64,000 bases of DNA from Triops longicaudatus (Eukaryota; Arthropoda; Branchiopoda; Notostraca; Triopsidae), in the NCBI GenBank assembly GCA_022885665.1, contig JAGQDJ010000051.1, positions 615,155 through 679,154 of the forward strand, written 5' to 3'. The position numbers and the translations under genes were made by a program. The notes under the pieces were generated by a model. The model had not been told where the DNA came from. It ran no database searches and saw only the letters and a list, made by a program, of their open reading frames with translations. Every line of letters starts with the position of its first letter. The first letter of the stretch is position 1. Below are positions 1-13,133 of this stretch, piece by piece.

Positions 1-2271
1 AATGCCATCCATCCAGTGACGGAATTCGGGGCAAATAAATGCCGTACCAGCATAAGCCGCGTCCACATGCAGCCATAATTCTTGCTGTTGACCTTTGAAT
101 TGCCAAAGGGCATTAGTGCATGCTTTTCTTCAGCCATTTTAGCTTCGCATTTGAGAAACTACAAATGGTATTTGCTTACATATCTGTCCCACTGCTCTCA
201 GCTGGTCAAAGGCGCAAGCTCCTGTGGTTCCCAAAGTGGCACAGACCTATGCATCATTAACGAAACCGAAACCTTTTGAATAGCACGTAACAGTTGTAAC
301 GCAATTGCCAAATCAAGCACACATATGCAAGACAAAGCAAAACGCATTAAAAAAGAGGGATGAATACTAAGCCCCCAGTGACATGACATTATCAGTTTAA
401 TAATGAGGTCCTCAGAGACTTTTCTTGTCCCAGAAATAAGAGTATCGGCCCTACTGCTGCAGTAATAGGACTAGCCGCCCAAAGATCGTTTTGCAACGAA
501 AAAGTTACAACACACGGGTTGTCAGCCCTCAGTAGGCTATCTTAGTACTGCTACCCACGTTCTTCTACGGTGGCAGTCCTATCAAATTGACAAACAGTTC
601 CCAATAAAACCCGGTACAAAGGACATTAATATGTGGCTCATTTGTCATGCAGCCTTTTTCCCGTGTCCTATTATGTCTGCGGAGCCTTTTCACACACTAA
701 CAACCGTCTGATTTCTTATCAAAGTTAGACAAGGCACAAAAGAAGGCTTTTCAGAACTCCGAGTGAGTAAGATATGCAATATGGTGGGCATGTCATAAGA
801 AATAAATGGCATGCCCTTGTAGGGGTAACACTCACACGATGTTCTTCCCCTCTTTTAAATTTTTGACATTTTCTACCTTACACCTATAAAAAAAATCACA
901 CGTTATTTAAAAAGAAAAAAAATCTATTCTGTTTGGTAGAAAGTTACAAACGGATGGTGGAAAACTTCCTTTTTGCAAGATGACTCGAAGTTTAGATTAT
1001 AATTGCTTAAAAGTGAAATATTTGCTCTGATGAATGTTTCATTCAAACTATTGTCGAATAGATTCCATGGTGTTCTCACCAAAACTGTAAAGTTTGTTTT
1101 TCTTGGTGGGCAGAAATTAGAGGTTTGGCATTTTCCATGTGTCTGTGTCGTGAGATTTAAGCTAGGCACTTAGTTTCCCTTCTGCTCAGTCGTTTTTCAC
1201 GCTCGGTTAGACTATTCAAAGCTAAGGAGCTGGAAAAACATGGGAGACAGACTGTCCTGTATTGTATACCACATGTTAAAAGATGCAAACAGTGAAACAA
1301 ACATGAGCTGTTTGCGTTATGCAACAGGAAAGACCCTGTATTAAGTAAACTTTAATCGTTTTTATCCGCTTAAAGGAGTATTAATTTATCAAATAGTACT
1401 TGATAAATACGGCTCTCAAAACTATTCCGTCCTAACAGTTTACGGAATTCATACGAAAGCAGGGAAGAATACAACGATCATGCGTTTACTTACATAAAAT
1501 GGAATGAGGCCTTTTTCCCTGTCCCTCAGTATCGCTTCAAGGAGTCGGTCGCCCCGCATACTCAAATTCGCGTCGCTTTCAATGTAACGCATCTTCACCA
1601 GGCCGATCAAACCCGCCTTTTCCACCGAACTGTGCGCCTACGGTGAACAGAAATAACCAGAAAATATGAATTTAAAATAAAGGAAAGACAAACTACAACC
1701 AGTTTCAAGCAGTTGTGATTTCGAACTGAAATATTGCGCTTTCATACAGTTAATGAAATTTTAGTTGCGTCATTCTTTAGCCATAGAATCAAACTTGGAT
1801 AACAATGAATTCCTTCGTCAGGGAATTATTTCCACTGTGGATCAGAAGCTAAGAGGGTACTTGTCTGTTGTACGCTCAGTGGCCTGTTAGGTTCTGTTGT
1901 AGCCTGTTGGATGGGTTCAGTTAGGTTAGGTTAAATTTTGTTAAGTTTCCACGATATAGCCAGGAACCAAAACAAGCGGATGGAAATACGGCAATTGAAA
2001 TGGTAAACTCTGACGCAATTCGACCATGTTTTTTTTTCTTAAAAAATAGTCGTGTTTTGGGAAAAAATTTTATTAATCACAGCTCATCTGCTCATGTTGA
2101 AGCTAAATAGTGCAAAAGATTAACTCAAAAAGCTTTTGTGGCTGAAAAAAGTCCACCGGACTTATAACAGAAAAATAGCGCTAAGCATATATTAATGATG
2201 TCATGTTATGTTAAATGTTCTGGTCTTTTCATATCATGTTTATTCATAACGGCTCAGATATTTCGCATTAT

Positions 2272-2307
<36 letters not shown>

Positions 2308-5300
2308 ATAGATTCTTTTCCCAATTTCCGATTTTTTTCTTCTCTCGGCATTCCTTGGAAACATTTTAACAACATGTCTTCTCCTAAGCTATCGTAAACC
2401 TACTAGCAAGAATCTACATGTCACTGCATGTGTAGCGCTGAACTTTTTCATAAAGTTTAGCGCACTTAACCGCCAGTAAGAATTGGCATTTTATTGCCTG
2501 TTTAGCGCGAGTCGTTTTTTTTAAAGCGTAGCGTATGGTATCCGCCTGTTTGGAACTCCCAATAAAAAGAGTTTTTCATTCCACTAAGATGTCAAATTTT
2601 TAACTTGTGTGATTGTAAACTGTTATAGTTCCCTCAATGTACACATAATTATATCTAAGGATAAATAATTCTGTTTGTTTATAAATAATTTGTCATAAGT
2701 TGCTATATAATCCTGACAGCACTTTTGCTTAAAAAGTAAACAAACATGGAATTTCTTGACGCGACTCAGCCACATACAACTTATTTCCTATCACATGTCA
2801 TCATAGTAAATTAACGATTATTTATTTAAAAAAGATTAGTAGATTGCAGCATTTTTCCATTCAAGCAGTGACAATTTGACGCCAAACAGCAAGATTTTGT
2901 TCAATAGGTACTAGTTATATTTGAGGAATGTTGCTTTAAGGATTTTTTCACTAGCTTGATGTTGCTTTGGATCATGGAAACAAGGCTAGGTCATACGGCA
3001 GCCCTTGCCTGAGGAGCATCCATGTGGTTACTCTAAATGACGTCATTCGAAGCAATACATACGTTCGGAAATGTTCGGCCTGCTCCGAGTGACGTAGGGC
3101 TAAGAACATTCGAAAGTTCACAAGATAACAAGATATCTTCTACCAACCCTTGCGTTTGCTCAACGTAATGCGTTGACACTTGGAGGCCTTTCCAGCGAGG
3201 GAACAATTGTGCTGTACGACGGTCAGTCTGTTCCATATTCCAGCCTTAAGGTTTGTTTGGGTTTGGCTGGCAGGAACACCGAACAGAATGACCCAACGCA
3301 CAGCGCAGTTGTTCCCTCGCTGGAAACAGCCTTAGATCTCAAAGAGGTATTCAGCTTGTGTTCGTGTTTGGTTCGCGTGTTGCCGTTCCAAATAGTACTT
3401 TCAACAATCCGTGTACGAACCTGAGGTGACTTAGTGCAACCAGTGTGTTTGTAATAGATTTTCTACTCCATATCATAAAGAAAAATGAGAAAAACATAAC
3501 AGCTCAAAGTCTATGAAAAGGATGAAACAAGAAAGAGATAGGCGACAAGTGAAGGGCAGCAAACAAGTGTCTGAAAGAACAGAGGAATCAAAGTTTATTT
3601 AACCGTGTAGCCTAATCTTGCTCTGTTATTATTGATGTGGTTGTGTGTTTTGCATTGTATATTCGGTTGTGTATATTCTTATTTAGTCGGTTGTGTAGGG
3701 GGATGAAATAAACTGTGCCTTGTCGTACATAAAAATGAGCTGCCTTACTTATAAGATTTTTGCCTAATTGTTCTTAACCTTACAAGTAATTGAGGTAACC
3801 TTTATAAACGCGATTTCCTAACTTTTGAAGCCCCAGTGTTATTGGATAGGACTCCCAAGTTAACGGCTGTTTATTCTAATAAACCCGTGACAAAACCGGC
3901 AGTGAATCTTCAGTAAGCTTCTCCATAAGTGTGAGTTTCTGACCCGGTTCCTGCTTACTTCGATAGGCAGAACAACTGGCGATTTACCGTTTTCTCAAAT
4001 AACCAGCCAATAACCGCCAGTTACCCATACGGTAACATACAGAAGAAGGGTTGTAAGCGAACTATATACTGCCAAACTAACCGGTGAGTTCTTTTTTTTT
4101 GTGTGTGTGTGTAAGGGAAAAAGTAAGTGACGTATAACTGAAATAGAAGCGGCAAAATCTTAGCTTAAGGCCCATTTACCTGATCAGAGCAATAACCGAC
4201 GAGACGACTGTTAATTTCCGCATCATCAACATCCGGGATCTGGGCTTTAAATCGACGAATGGCTTCCGTACGTCCAGCCAATAAGGAGACAAACGTTGCT
4301 TCACTCGCCGTCGTCTATTTCAAGCGAGAAAATTACTTCTAGTCCAGTACATAGTACACTCCCCTGCTCGTACTGGCTGTACCAACATTCCCAACTTAAA
4401 CAAACTCAGCTGCAACAGATAACCGGGTCAATGCTTATTTTTTCTCATCGTGTCTGTTTTCTTGCCTCTTTTATTGGTAATTTCTTGAGTAATAGGCATG
4501 TGCATTCGCCTATCCCATTCCACATGTCTGTACAAGCTGGGGTAACTTAAAAAACAATCACCCGCACACCCTGACCTGAGTAGTACTTACCCTCTAAACT
4601 CGGTGGTACGCCCTTACACGTACCAAATATGTGAATACAGTACGCACCGCATGGCCAGACAAGTTTTGACTCCCAGTCAAGGGGTGTGTCAATCGATAGT
4701 GGGGTGGTCATTCAATTACCTCTAGGTCAAGCTTCCCTTTTCCTATTTCTTAGGTACATGTACGTACAGCACATACATCAGAAACCAGCTTACGCCTTTA
4801 TTTTCCCCAAAATTTCCCCCACATCCTAATAACTGTCAACTCTAAACCTATTATTGCAGTAATGTTACCCCATTGATTGTTCATTCTGATATTACTGAGC
4901 TCGCAAAAACTACAGTAATTAAATGAATTCTGCAAGAATATTACCGTGAAGCTCAATTGCCGTGAAGCTTGATTGTTGGTCTATAGAAGCTTCTAAACCG
5001 CAGTTATCTGATTACCGTGAGTTATGTATTCGAGTGGTTTGGAACAGTAAACGAACGAGTGTTCGAGGACAATGAAACTAAATTACTCTAACACAGAAGA
5101 GAAAAACATACCTGTATCACGCCTCCTCCTTGGCTTCCTTTGCATGTATGCAAGAAAGCTTCCGGTAATCCAATCATTTTCCCTAGCCAGTCCATAACAA
5201 GGGATTCTAATTCAGTACAAGCTGGACTGGAAGCCTAATAAGTCAAAGGGAAATTGTTAACAAAAGAGGGATATTGCGTAATATATTCTTAGCTACACTG

Positions 5301-8300
5301 AAAAATAAAGACAAGTTCAGTAAGACAAAAAAGGAGGAAAAAAAGAAAACTTACCCAAGTAAAGCCTAAACAACCAATAGCGTCCGCTAACATGTCTCCT
5401 AATAAGGAGGGAAACGAGTTGAGCGCGGGGAAGTACGCGTGCATGTAAGGGCTTTGCCAATGCGTCACCTGTTAAGACAATCACTGTGAAATTACATTCC
5501 AGGACAATGGAATGCACTACTGTTGAGCAAAACACAACTTGTGCTTTATTCCGTTTTATTATTTTTTTCTCTCATTTGCATGAGAGTATGGAAAATTACA
5601 ACCTGATTGGCTCCATTTACGACGCAGAGCACTAAGAAATTAATATAAAGGTTTTACTTTGAACATATGAAAAAATTTTTTTATGTGATTAAAATCTTCT
5701 TAAATCCTAGATATTCGCTTTATTGGAATTGACACGTAACAGAGTTACATTCATAAGCTTACAGCCACAGTAATGTAAATAGAGGGATGGGACGGTGTGG
5801 GCACTCTTCTCCTTTTAGATTTTTCTCTTCACGTGCAGACAAATTTCCCGCCCAAAGTTATACTCGTTCAATGCATTAGTATTCTGGCTATCAAGCGAGG
5901 TATTTTGTGTTCCAAAAGGGTGAATAACAAGACCATAAAAACCTTTTCCTAGTGTACAAAATACAATGACTGTGTTTTGCCATTAGGAAATAAGTCGATT
6001 AACCTCTTATTAAAAAATGCATTACGGAGTTAAAACATCACAACAAAAACTTACAGTTACACTCCCTGTCGATAATGAAAACTTCTAGTACTGACTTGTC
6101 CAAAAAGATGCATGATATTGACCACATGCTTCATGACTTCAAGGGAAGGTAGCATTGTAAGGTCCACCATTTTCCTCTGTTATGTTTTGGTCTGCGGGAG
6201 TGGACAAATAGTAGGTACGGTGGTACCCCCTTTAACGAACGCATTGTATAGTGAACAACTTGTACAACGAACTCGCGCGCGAGCGAAAAAATGATTCGCA
6301 TAACGAACTTAGCCTCTTGCAACGAACCGCTCTCAGTGAGCAAAAAAGTTTTTGAAATTGACGGTTGCGTTTCCCAGCCTGCACGCATGCATTACAGAAA
6401 AGAACTTGGGCTTCCCCACGCGAATCATTTGCTAAGAAAAGCCTGCTTGCATATCTCTATTTCATTATCTAGTTTTAGTTGTTGTGTTTTTTTTTTTTGG
6501 ATTAAAAGTGGTGCTTAAATGGCACCAGAGAATTGAAAGTAAGAAAAATAGAAAGGAATCTTTCCTGACGAAGAGGAGGACGAGCGCACTGATTCCCTAC
6601 ACTTATCGAAGACGTATTTTTTTTTCTCGAAATGGGACGAAATTCAACCCCAAGCCAAAATGTGGCATGCAAATCAGGCGGAAGTAAACGGATGCTTAGA
6701 CATATTCAACGACAATGCATTGCACTTCTGCAGAACAGCATTAAAAAAGAGACAAAAGCCAGCCAAATTAGGCGGATTGGCTCAGTCCAAAGCGTACTAA
6801 ATCATCACTTTGGAGTTCTAAAATCTTGTACAAAATCAGTAGAGTGATTTTTTAGCGCGTTTTTGAGAGGTCCTTTTCCAGCTTATTCACTGTACAAAAC
6901 GTATTTTTACTTAGTTTTTCGGCAGCTACATCGAGCGGTACAACGAAATTACCAGGACTCTTTTCTTACAAAAAGTACCACAAATTCAGTTTTTATTTCT
7001 TTATCGTGTACGTTGTACACTTTTTCGACGAAACTTTCCCCGTTTGTACTTGGTTGTACCCACTAAGTGTATGATTTTTCCCGTTCCAAAATATTGGTAG
7101 TTCATTAGTTATGATTTTTGTACGGTTTGTCCGAAGTGTCAACTGTCCCGCCCCCTCTACTGTATATTACAAAAATTACCTTTGAACTTGGACTGCCCTT
7201 CGGTATAAATTTCAAGAGTGTTATTTCACAAATTACCTACCAGATTACGTACAAGTCTCAAAACTCGATTTGACATGTAACAGACTTACACTTACTAAAT
7301 TGCTGCAAACGCAGTGATGCAAGTACCCATGCCATATTTTAGCCTTAGGTCTGCCATCTAGTGTGAATATTCTCCAGAACACACCTCTCCTTCCTGCAAG
7401 TCAAATTGAATTTCTCTCCCGCATGCCAGACCACATGGCTCGTAACAAGATTAGCTCGACTTTAAGCAGCAATTCGACGCTACACAGAAATGGCTCATAA
7501 GTACGAGAATGCATTCCGTGCGATAACTTGGTAAATAAGCTCAGCTTTTCGCATACTACCGTGCATAATACATTAAGGTACTCTATTGGAGCTCAAGTGT
7601 GCTAAATCTGCATTAATATGTCAGTAAGCCCTGGAAATTATGACAGTAAGTTAAGGCTCAACGTTTAACGAAGAAATAATTGTCTGGAGTTGAACTAGGA
7701 TTGAGTTAAGTCAAGCGGTAGATCGCAGTTATGCACACGTCTTGGAACATAGGACTAATCCTGCGTTAATGGACTTTCTCGCTCTCTTTCACCCCTTTCA
7801 CCTCACCATCCACCCCCAGCCGTTATCCACGACACATGTGGGGCTATAAAGAAGGGACTCGCTTGACTCGCTTGTCTGCCCGTAAAAGGGAAAACCATCC
7901 ACTTGTTGCGTTGTGCCCAGGAAGTGTGGCACGTGGAGGGGGAGAAACATGGATAGTGTGTTATCTTTTCTCTCCAACACAGGATTGGAACAGTACATAC
8001 CCCTGGCATGATAACGCGTTCGATGTCGCCAAAAATTTTCTCCCAGGCTTCGCCCTCCTCAGGTGCCGCTTCCGGTACCAAGTCACGCATGTAACCTGGC
8101 TTCACATTTGGATACACTCGGCGCTCGCGGATATTCTCCAGATAGTCTGCTATGTAATCCACCATTTCTTTCCCTTTATTGAAACAGAAGATTGTTAAAT
8201 TAAGCCACTGCACACTCCAGGTACTACATCAAGAATTATCAACTTGGAATGTAAAGGTCTGTGATATCGTACGTACGTCTATTTTTTTAATTAAAGTAAT

Positions 8301-9446
8301 GTAGCTAAGGTTATATTATATGCATGAGTTTTAACGGCATGAAACGGCCCTGGTGAGGATACTGACATATCGTATTCTGCTTGCTGGATATGTCAGTAAA
8401 AGTGAAAACTTATTTATACGGACAAGCAATTTGGTCTTCCGTTAAGTTATTGGAACTCGGTACCTGGCCGTTAAGATTTTCACTGTGACGTAAGCTACAA
8501 GGGAAGTTACAAACATGTAACACGATGCTGCCTTCATTGTTCTGTAGCTTTTGGAATTTTTTTCGATAATAACTTAAGCTTGCTTACAGCACTGTTCATC
8601 AGCAACAACTTCTGTCTTTTGACCTAAGGCCAGTTAAAGGAATAAAAAAAGGTGGTTTCTAACGTAGTAGTGACAATTCGCAGCATTTTGTGAAAACAAA
8701 AGCGAAAATTTTACAAATCGGTAATATTTCAAGTTTGTCAGATTGCAGTTAGACTGTCAGTTATATACCAAAGGCCTAAGTATGATTTCATTAAGGCTCG
8801 AACAATCACGTATAGCTGAGAAACAGGAAAAAAACTTGGCGGATAGTCAAAAAAAGTTGTGCAGCAATAATGAAACATTTATCAAGGTAGCGCTAGTCGA
8901 AGGGATAGACGAATAACCATTGGAATTATTTCAGGTTATGTTTTAAATAAATTCTTGCATAAATATACTTCCGAACCAGTAATTAGAAATATTCAAGCAA
9001 TTTATTTTACAATAAACTGAAAGATTTTCCATCGACCGCCCAGCCTTGTATAACTTGTAATGCTGGCTTATTACTTATTGCTCTTACTTATTCTACTTAC
9101 TTATTACTTATGGCTTTATTGCTCTCGAACTCTCACGGTTCATGAATTGTCCATTGTTATACAATTACCTTGTATCGTCAACAATGCTGTATCGTTAAAA
9201 ATGAAAGCTTCCGCTGAGCTCACTTCAAAGAATCGTAACCTAACCTGTGTCCCACGAGCTGGTAAATGATTCGAAACATTCACTGCGGTACTTTACATCA
9301 CGTTCGGCAGTAGATCATATCGATGTTGACACACGGAAATGTGTTTAACTTTTGTCCGTTGAAGAGAAAGGGAGAAAAATACATAACACACTAGAAAAGA
9401 GAGAGAAATTTCTCTTACCTCGACGTCGGTACTCATCAAAATCCAT
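1..9446 (-). CDS. Group II PLP amino-acid decarboxylase, histidine decarboxylase-like (5' part, runs off left edge)
   Basis: Eight coding exons, read right to left: 9446-9419, 8173-8001, 5468-5355, 5234-5112, 4314-4180, 1637-1494, 246-180, 92-1. All have GT-AG borders and matching phase (292 codons in the window). The protein starts MDFDEYRRRGKEMVDYIADY and has the family hallmarks GVTHWQSPYMHAYFPALNSF, ASSPACTELE, AHSSVEKAG (His193, which stacks on the PLP ring) and LWLHVDAAYAG (Asp272, which binds the pyridine nitrogen). The PLP-bound lysine motif would lie beyond the left edge, so the 3' end is missing rather than lost. The family removes CO2 from aromatic amino acids or histidine to make amine transmitters in the cytosol. 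The wording of the conserved blocks (HAYFPALNSFPSLLGDML, VCATLGTTG) is nearest to histidine decarboxylase, but the residues that best separate HDC, DDC and TDC are outside the window. The introns are large and hold repeats and a hairpin. Confidence 0.9.
1885..2190 (+). repeat. Interspersed repeat, copy 1 (in decarboxylase intron)
   Basis: This stretch, with GTTAGGTTAGGTTAAATTTT, AACCAAAACAAGCGGATG and AAAAAGTCCACCGGAC, has the same blocks in the same order as 54280-54570. The two are diverged copies of one family, about 52 kb apart and in the same orientation. Confidence 0.5.
2276..2306 (+). repeat. Poly(A) run of 31
   Basis: 31 consecutive A bases inside a decarboxylase intron. It is not preceded by a recognisable retroposed gene copy. 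Confidence 0.9.
3189..3326. repeat. Long near-perfect hairpin in a decarboxylase intron
   Basis: The left arm (3189-3245) and right arm (3265-3326) pair over about 57 nt around a loop of about 19 nt. The outer 26 nt are identical apart from two C/T differences (TTTCCAGCGAGGGAACAA...GCTG), and an inner block GGTCAGTCTGTTC pairs with GAACAGAATGACC. It could be a foldback transposon remnant or a small-RNA precursor. Confidence 0.7.
4099..4112 (+). repeat. Short (GT)n microsatellite
   Basis: A run of alternating T and G after a T tract, in the intron next to decarboxylase exon 5. Confidence 0.6.
5782..7157. mobile_element. TA-flanked MITE-like DNA element, copy A, with nested pogo-like insertion
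   Basis: Its left end GAGGGATGGGACGGTGTGGG and the inverted right end GAGGGGGCGGGACAGTTGAC form imperfect terminal inverted repeats flanked by TA. Its sequence follows copy B at 10510-11201 up to about 6212, picks up again at about 6783-6850 and from about 7070 to the end. The extra DNA between begins GGTACCCCCTTTAACGAACG, the style of pogo/Tigger ends, and has further ACGAA and GTACAACG repeats. No transposase frame survives. Confidence 0.6.
9063..9115 (+). repeat. TTACTTAT-rich low-complexity stretch
   Basis: Imperfect repeats of CTTATTACTTATT-like units, upstream of decarboxylase exon 2. Confidence 0.5.
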
Positions 9447-10509
9447 GACGGGGTATCAAGTGTTTCCACGCGAATCTGAGCTATAGTATAGGGACGATAC
9501 AAAAAGAGACAAGTTGCGTTACAAGGAGCTGTCATTTATGGAATATTCGTCAAGACAGTACGTTTCAGTTTTCGGCGTTTCAAATTCCTGAACCTTTCAT
9601 TAGCCCTCTTCTAGGACGCAGAAATCGAATCTGCGGTCCAGTAATCGGAACTTCATCATCAATTTACTTTGCATCCCCAGAAATCGAATGTACCAAAAAA
9701 TTAAAATGCAGTACTGCGATTCTGCCCTAAATTTCATTCCATGTGTCCAATGGTCGCAATCTCTTAGCTTGTGGAACCTGTCATAATTATAAATGACACC
9801 ACACTGTGTAGCCGTTTCTATGTCAGGCAAGGTGGCATTTATTCCTTAGCAAGGAGATTCATCAAGTGTCTCTTTTGATGAAGGCCCGACACAAAACAGA
9901 CAATACCCAGTGGTGTATTATAACACTTGTGCAGTGCACAGCACGTATGGAAGCTCAGCATGTTGGCGTAGAACGAAAGGATAGTGGAAGGAAGGAAGCT
10001 TGCCTTGAGGAGTATTATGTAGCAGATGAGTGCTGGAGATTTTGTTTATTCATTAGGAAGCGTGTCTTGTCACAGCTTCCCCAAGGGATCAGGGGCATTC
10101 CAAGCGAAGGATCCTTTTCGCCCTTGGTCTTCGCCCGCCTTTCTTCATTACCACGACAGTTAATGACCAGGATTTTGCTGAGAGGGAGTAGGGACAAGGC
10201 AACGACAATTGAAAAGAACAATCGACTCAGGCACATTAGCGAGAAGTACTAAGTGATACTAATCTGCCGGTATCAAAACAAACTCTTATCCGCACAATCC
10301 CCTTAAACTGGTCGCTGGCATTGAAGCTGAATTGCCGAGTTCGGAGAAAATAAAATTAAGAGCTTACGAAGTTTTCTACTTCTGTTATTTCTGCTTAAGT
10401 CAATACATGCATTGGCTTATGTTGGCTGGATCGAAATTTCTTATAATTTTCGGATTCAGTAATTTATTGCGTTTGTTTGGATGTTGTTATTTCTCAGTAT
10501 TCTTCCTTA
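9447..10509. other. Upstream of the decarboxylase start; no gene recognised
   Basis: The stretch contains the 5' flank or 5' UTR intron of the decarboxylase. The only long frame, 9866-10252 (+, 128 codons), has a competing open frame on the other strand, basic low-complexity content and no recognised motif. Confidence 0.5.
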
Positions 10510-11201
10510 GAGGAGGAATGGGACAATGTAGGCACTTTTCTGCTTTTGATTTTTCTTTTCATGTGCAGGCAAAATTCCAGGCCAAAGTTACGTGTGTGCA
10601 ATGCACTAGTCTAGATATCAGATGAGGTATAGTACGCTTCAAGAAGACGAAAAGTAAAACTAAAAGACCCTGAAAACTAGATTCTCTTGCAAGTGTACAC
10701 AATGAAATGCCGGGTACAAAATTTGGACACTGGTGTACGGTTTGTCCCTGTGTCTGGCCATAAGGAAACTAGTCGATTGTGTTCTTTAAAAATGCATGAT
10801 GGAGTTAAAATATCTTAATGAAAACTTACAGATATGCTCATTGTAGATACTAGAAGCTTTCTAGAACTGACTTGTGCAAAACGATGTACAGTTTTGTCTA
10901 AATGTTTAACGGGAAAAAAGGCGCTGTTGTGGAAACTTGTGTTGAAACTTTCCTCTGTTAGGTTTTGGTCTGTGGGAGTGGTCAAGTAGTAGGCATTTTG
11001 AATTGTGGACTGGGCCCAGGGTCGCCAAGTCGTTTTCCACCTTGTAACAAAAATAGCTTCATCCAAAGCGTACTAAATCTGAAGGTTTTAAATTCTCGGG
11101 TAAAATCAGTCGAGTGAATTTGTAGTTCCAAAACGTGTGTACTTCATTAGTAATGATTTTTGTGCGGCTTGTCCCACGTGTCCACTGTCCCGTCATTCCT
11201 C
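10510..11201. mobile_element. TA-flanked MITE-like DNA element, copy B
   Basis: 692 bp flanked by TA on both sides. The left end GAGGAGGAATGGGACAATGT and inverted right end GAGGAATGACGGGACAGTGG match imperfectly. GGGACA and its complement recur near the right end. It is homologous over most of its length to copy A and has no insertion. No coding potential is seen, so it is non-autonomous. Confidence 0.65.
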
Positions 11202-12598
11202 TATCCTTCTTCACTCTCTTTAAATGATACAAAGATACCCACTGCAGAAGAGGAAAAACGCCTTGTACCCGACTATATCTTAATCGTACTATAATTTCGA
11301 TATGTAAAAGAACTACACGAAAGGCTGAACTTTGGAAGTTCATAAATAAGTATTTGATACGAATTAAGTAGTCAATACAAAATAGTAAATGATATTCTAC
11401 CTGCACTCGCTTTCTACCCTGTAACGTACTCTAAGATGCAAGTCCAGTAAATGGAAGGGAAAAAAAGAACAGGCCATTTCTGGGCTACTCTCGAGAGCAC
11501 AATGCACAAGTTCTTAATATGACTCGCAAGTCACAACGTTCGATTCCTGTCGTCAGTCCTGACATTACCACTGCACAGCCGATAGAAATCTTAAGCTTGT
11601 AGGCAAGTTCAGGGTACTGTACCTAAAGGCAAAGGGGGAAAAATGCTTGGAGGAACTCTTGTCAAAGAACCGTGGGATGAAGAAGCCATGTTATGTTATC
11701 CGAAATCCATAATAGGAGAGGCGGGGGTAAAGTCTAGTAGTGGACCCTAACATCCCAGCATTGAAAGTGTGTGCGACTGGCGATATATCGGGTGCTTGTC
11801 GCAACGGCCCACGAGTGCTAATACCCTACGCCTGCTGAGTAACTTAATGAATCAATCATTCAAGGGTTTCTACTGCATCTCAATGCGGTTCGTCTTATTT
11901 CTGCACCGTAATTGTCCTCAAGTTCACGCGGACTAGCAAGGGCTTAAAGAGCAATGGACACGACAAACGCATATTAATATTTTGATGAAGTCTTATAATG
12001 TACATTATTCTGAGAACTGGGATTTTTTTTTTTTTTTGAGAAGCCATTTCAGAGTCATTTACTTGCAAACTTGTGGCATTTTCCCCGCCACGAAAGTCGT
12101 GACGACACTATGCTGCTGTCTTACTCAGTGTTTTGATAGTTTTACTCGAAAAATGGCAAATGAACTCCCATCAAAGGCAACTAAACAATGTGCTAATTCT
12201 TGTGTTGCCTACGATTTTCACAACAGTGGAAAATCGGGTGTAGGAAGGTATAATTGTTAAAAAATTATTTCTTAAATATCTGCGAAATTATTTCGCACCT
12301 GAGAAAAGTAACCATATATATAGAAAAAGATTTTTTACTTCTATTTACAAGAAAAGATTTTTGTGCCCATTAAAATGCCCAGCACATTTTTAGAAAGTAC
12401 AATATACGCTTTCAATGTCCACTATTACACATCTGCGGCTTAGGAATGCAACACAGACAGTAATTAGCCACGAATTGCTCCCACCATCCGGTAAACAGTT
12501 ATAACGGCACATAGCGGACGAAGACAATCTATTGTTCGCCGGTCTGGCAAACACGATTAAAACACCATCACTTTCCCTCCTTCAATTAATGACTCGCG

Positions 12599-12606
12599 TT
12601 TTATAG
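12599..12606 (-). promoter_or_regulatory. Candidate TATA box for the decarboxylase gene
   Basis: On the minus strand CTATAAAA sits directly after a GC-rich CGCGGG stretch, resembling a BRE plus TATA arrangement. It lies about 3.15 kb upstream of the decarboxylase start codon, so it would need a 5' UTR exon and intron. No clear initiator was seen 30 nt downstream. This is inference from a short motif; a chance match is quite possible in AT-rich DNA. Confidence 0.25.
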
Positions 12607-13133
12607 CCCGCGGGTAGACATTAAAGCGCGCTGCTGCGTAAACACCTTTACATTATTGTCACCGCACCGCGGTAAGAAGACTTAGTTCTCGCCGACTACG
12701 AACTCCGTGCGAGAAAGTCTTTGCTGTAAAATGGAAAGGGTTCACGAACGCTTAAGCTGTAATAAGCCGGTGCTTTACACAGTTCTCAGAATACACTATT
12801 GTCACAAGTCATGTTGGGTGCTCAAATGCTTAGTAGTAATAAGCCACTATTTCAACTAGTTTTTAGCGCAATAAAACACCCATGCTATTTCCAGTAGTTA
12901 TTGTACTATGATCGAATACGTCAGAAATAGTAGGACAGTTTTTTTACTTTGGTAGATTTTGCACTAAGTAAAATATCGCAGCCGGTACTAGTATACTATA
13001 AATGAATGATTAAGCAGTGATAAGTATGCGTGCTGTATCCAACAAAGTACAAGACTATATGTAGTATTATTTTATTGTACCGTAGCATTAAGAAATAATA
13101 GAATAATAGGCCATACACTTCTAATAGTGTTCA

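Noticed and set aside
9866..10252. 128-codon plus-strand open frame between the decarboxylase and the repeats
   Set aside because: No recognisable motif, a long competing frame on the other strand (10015-10236), and no splice-linked partner. Likely chance.
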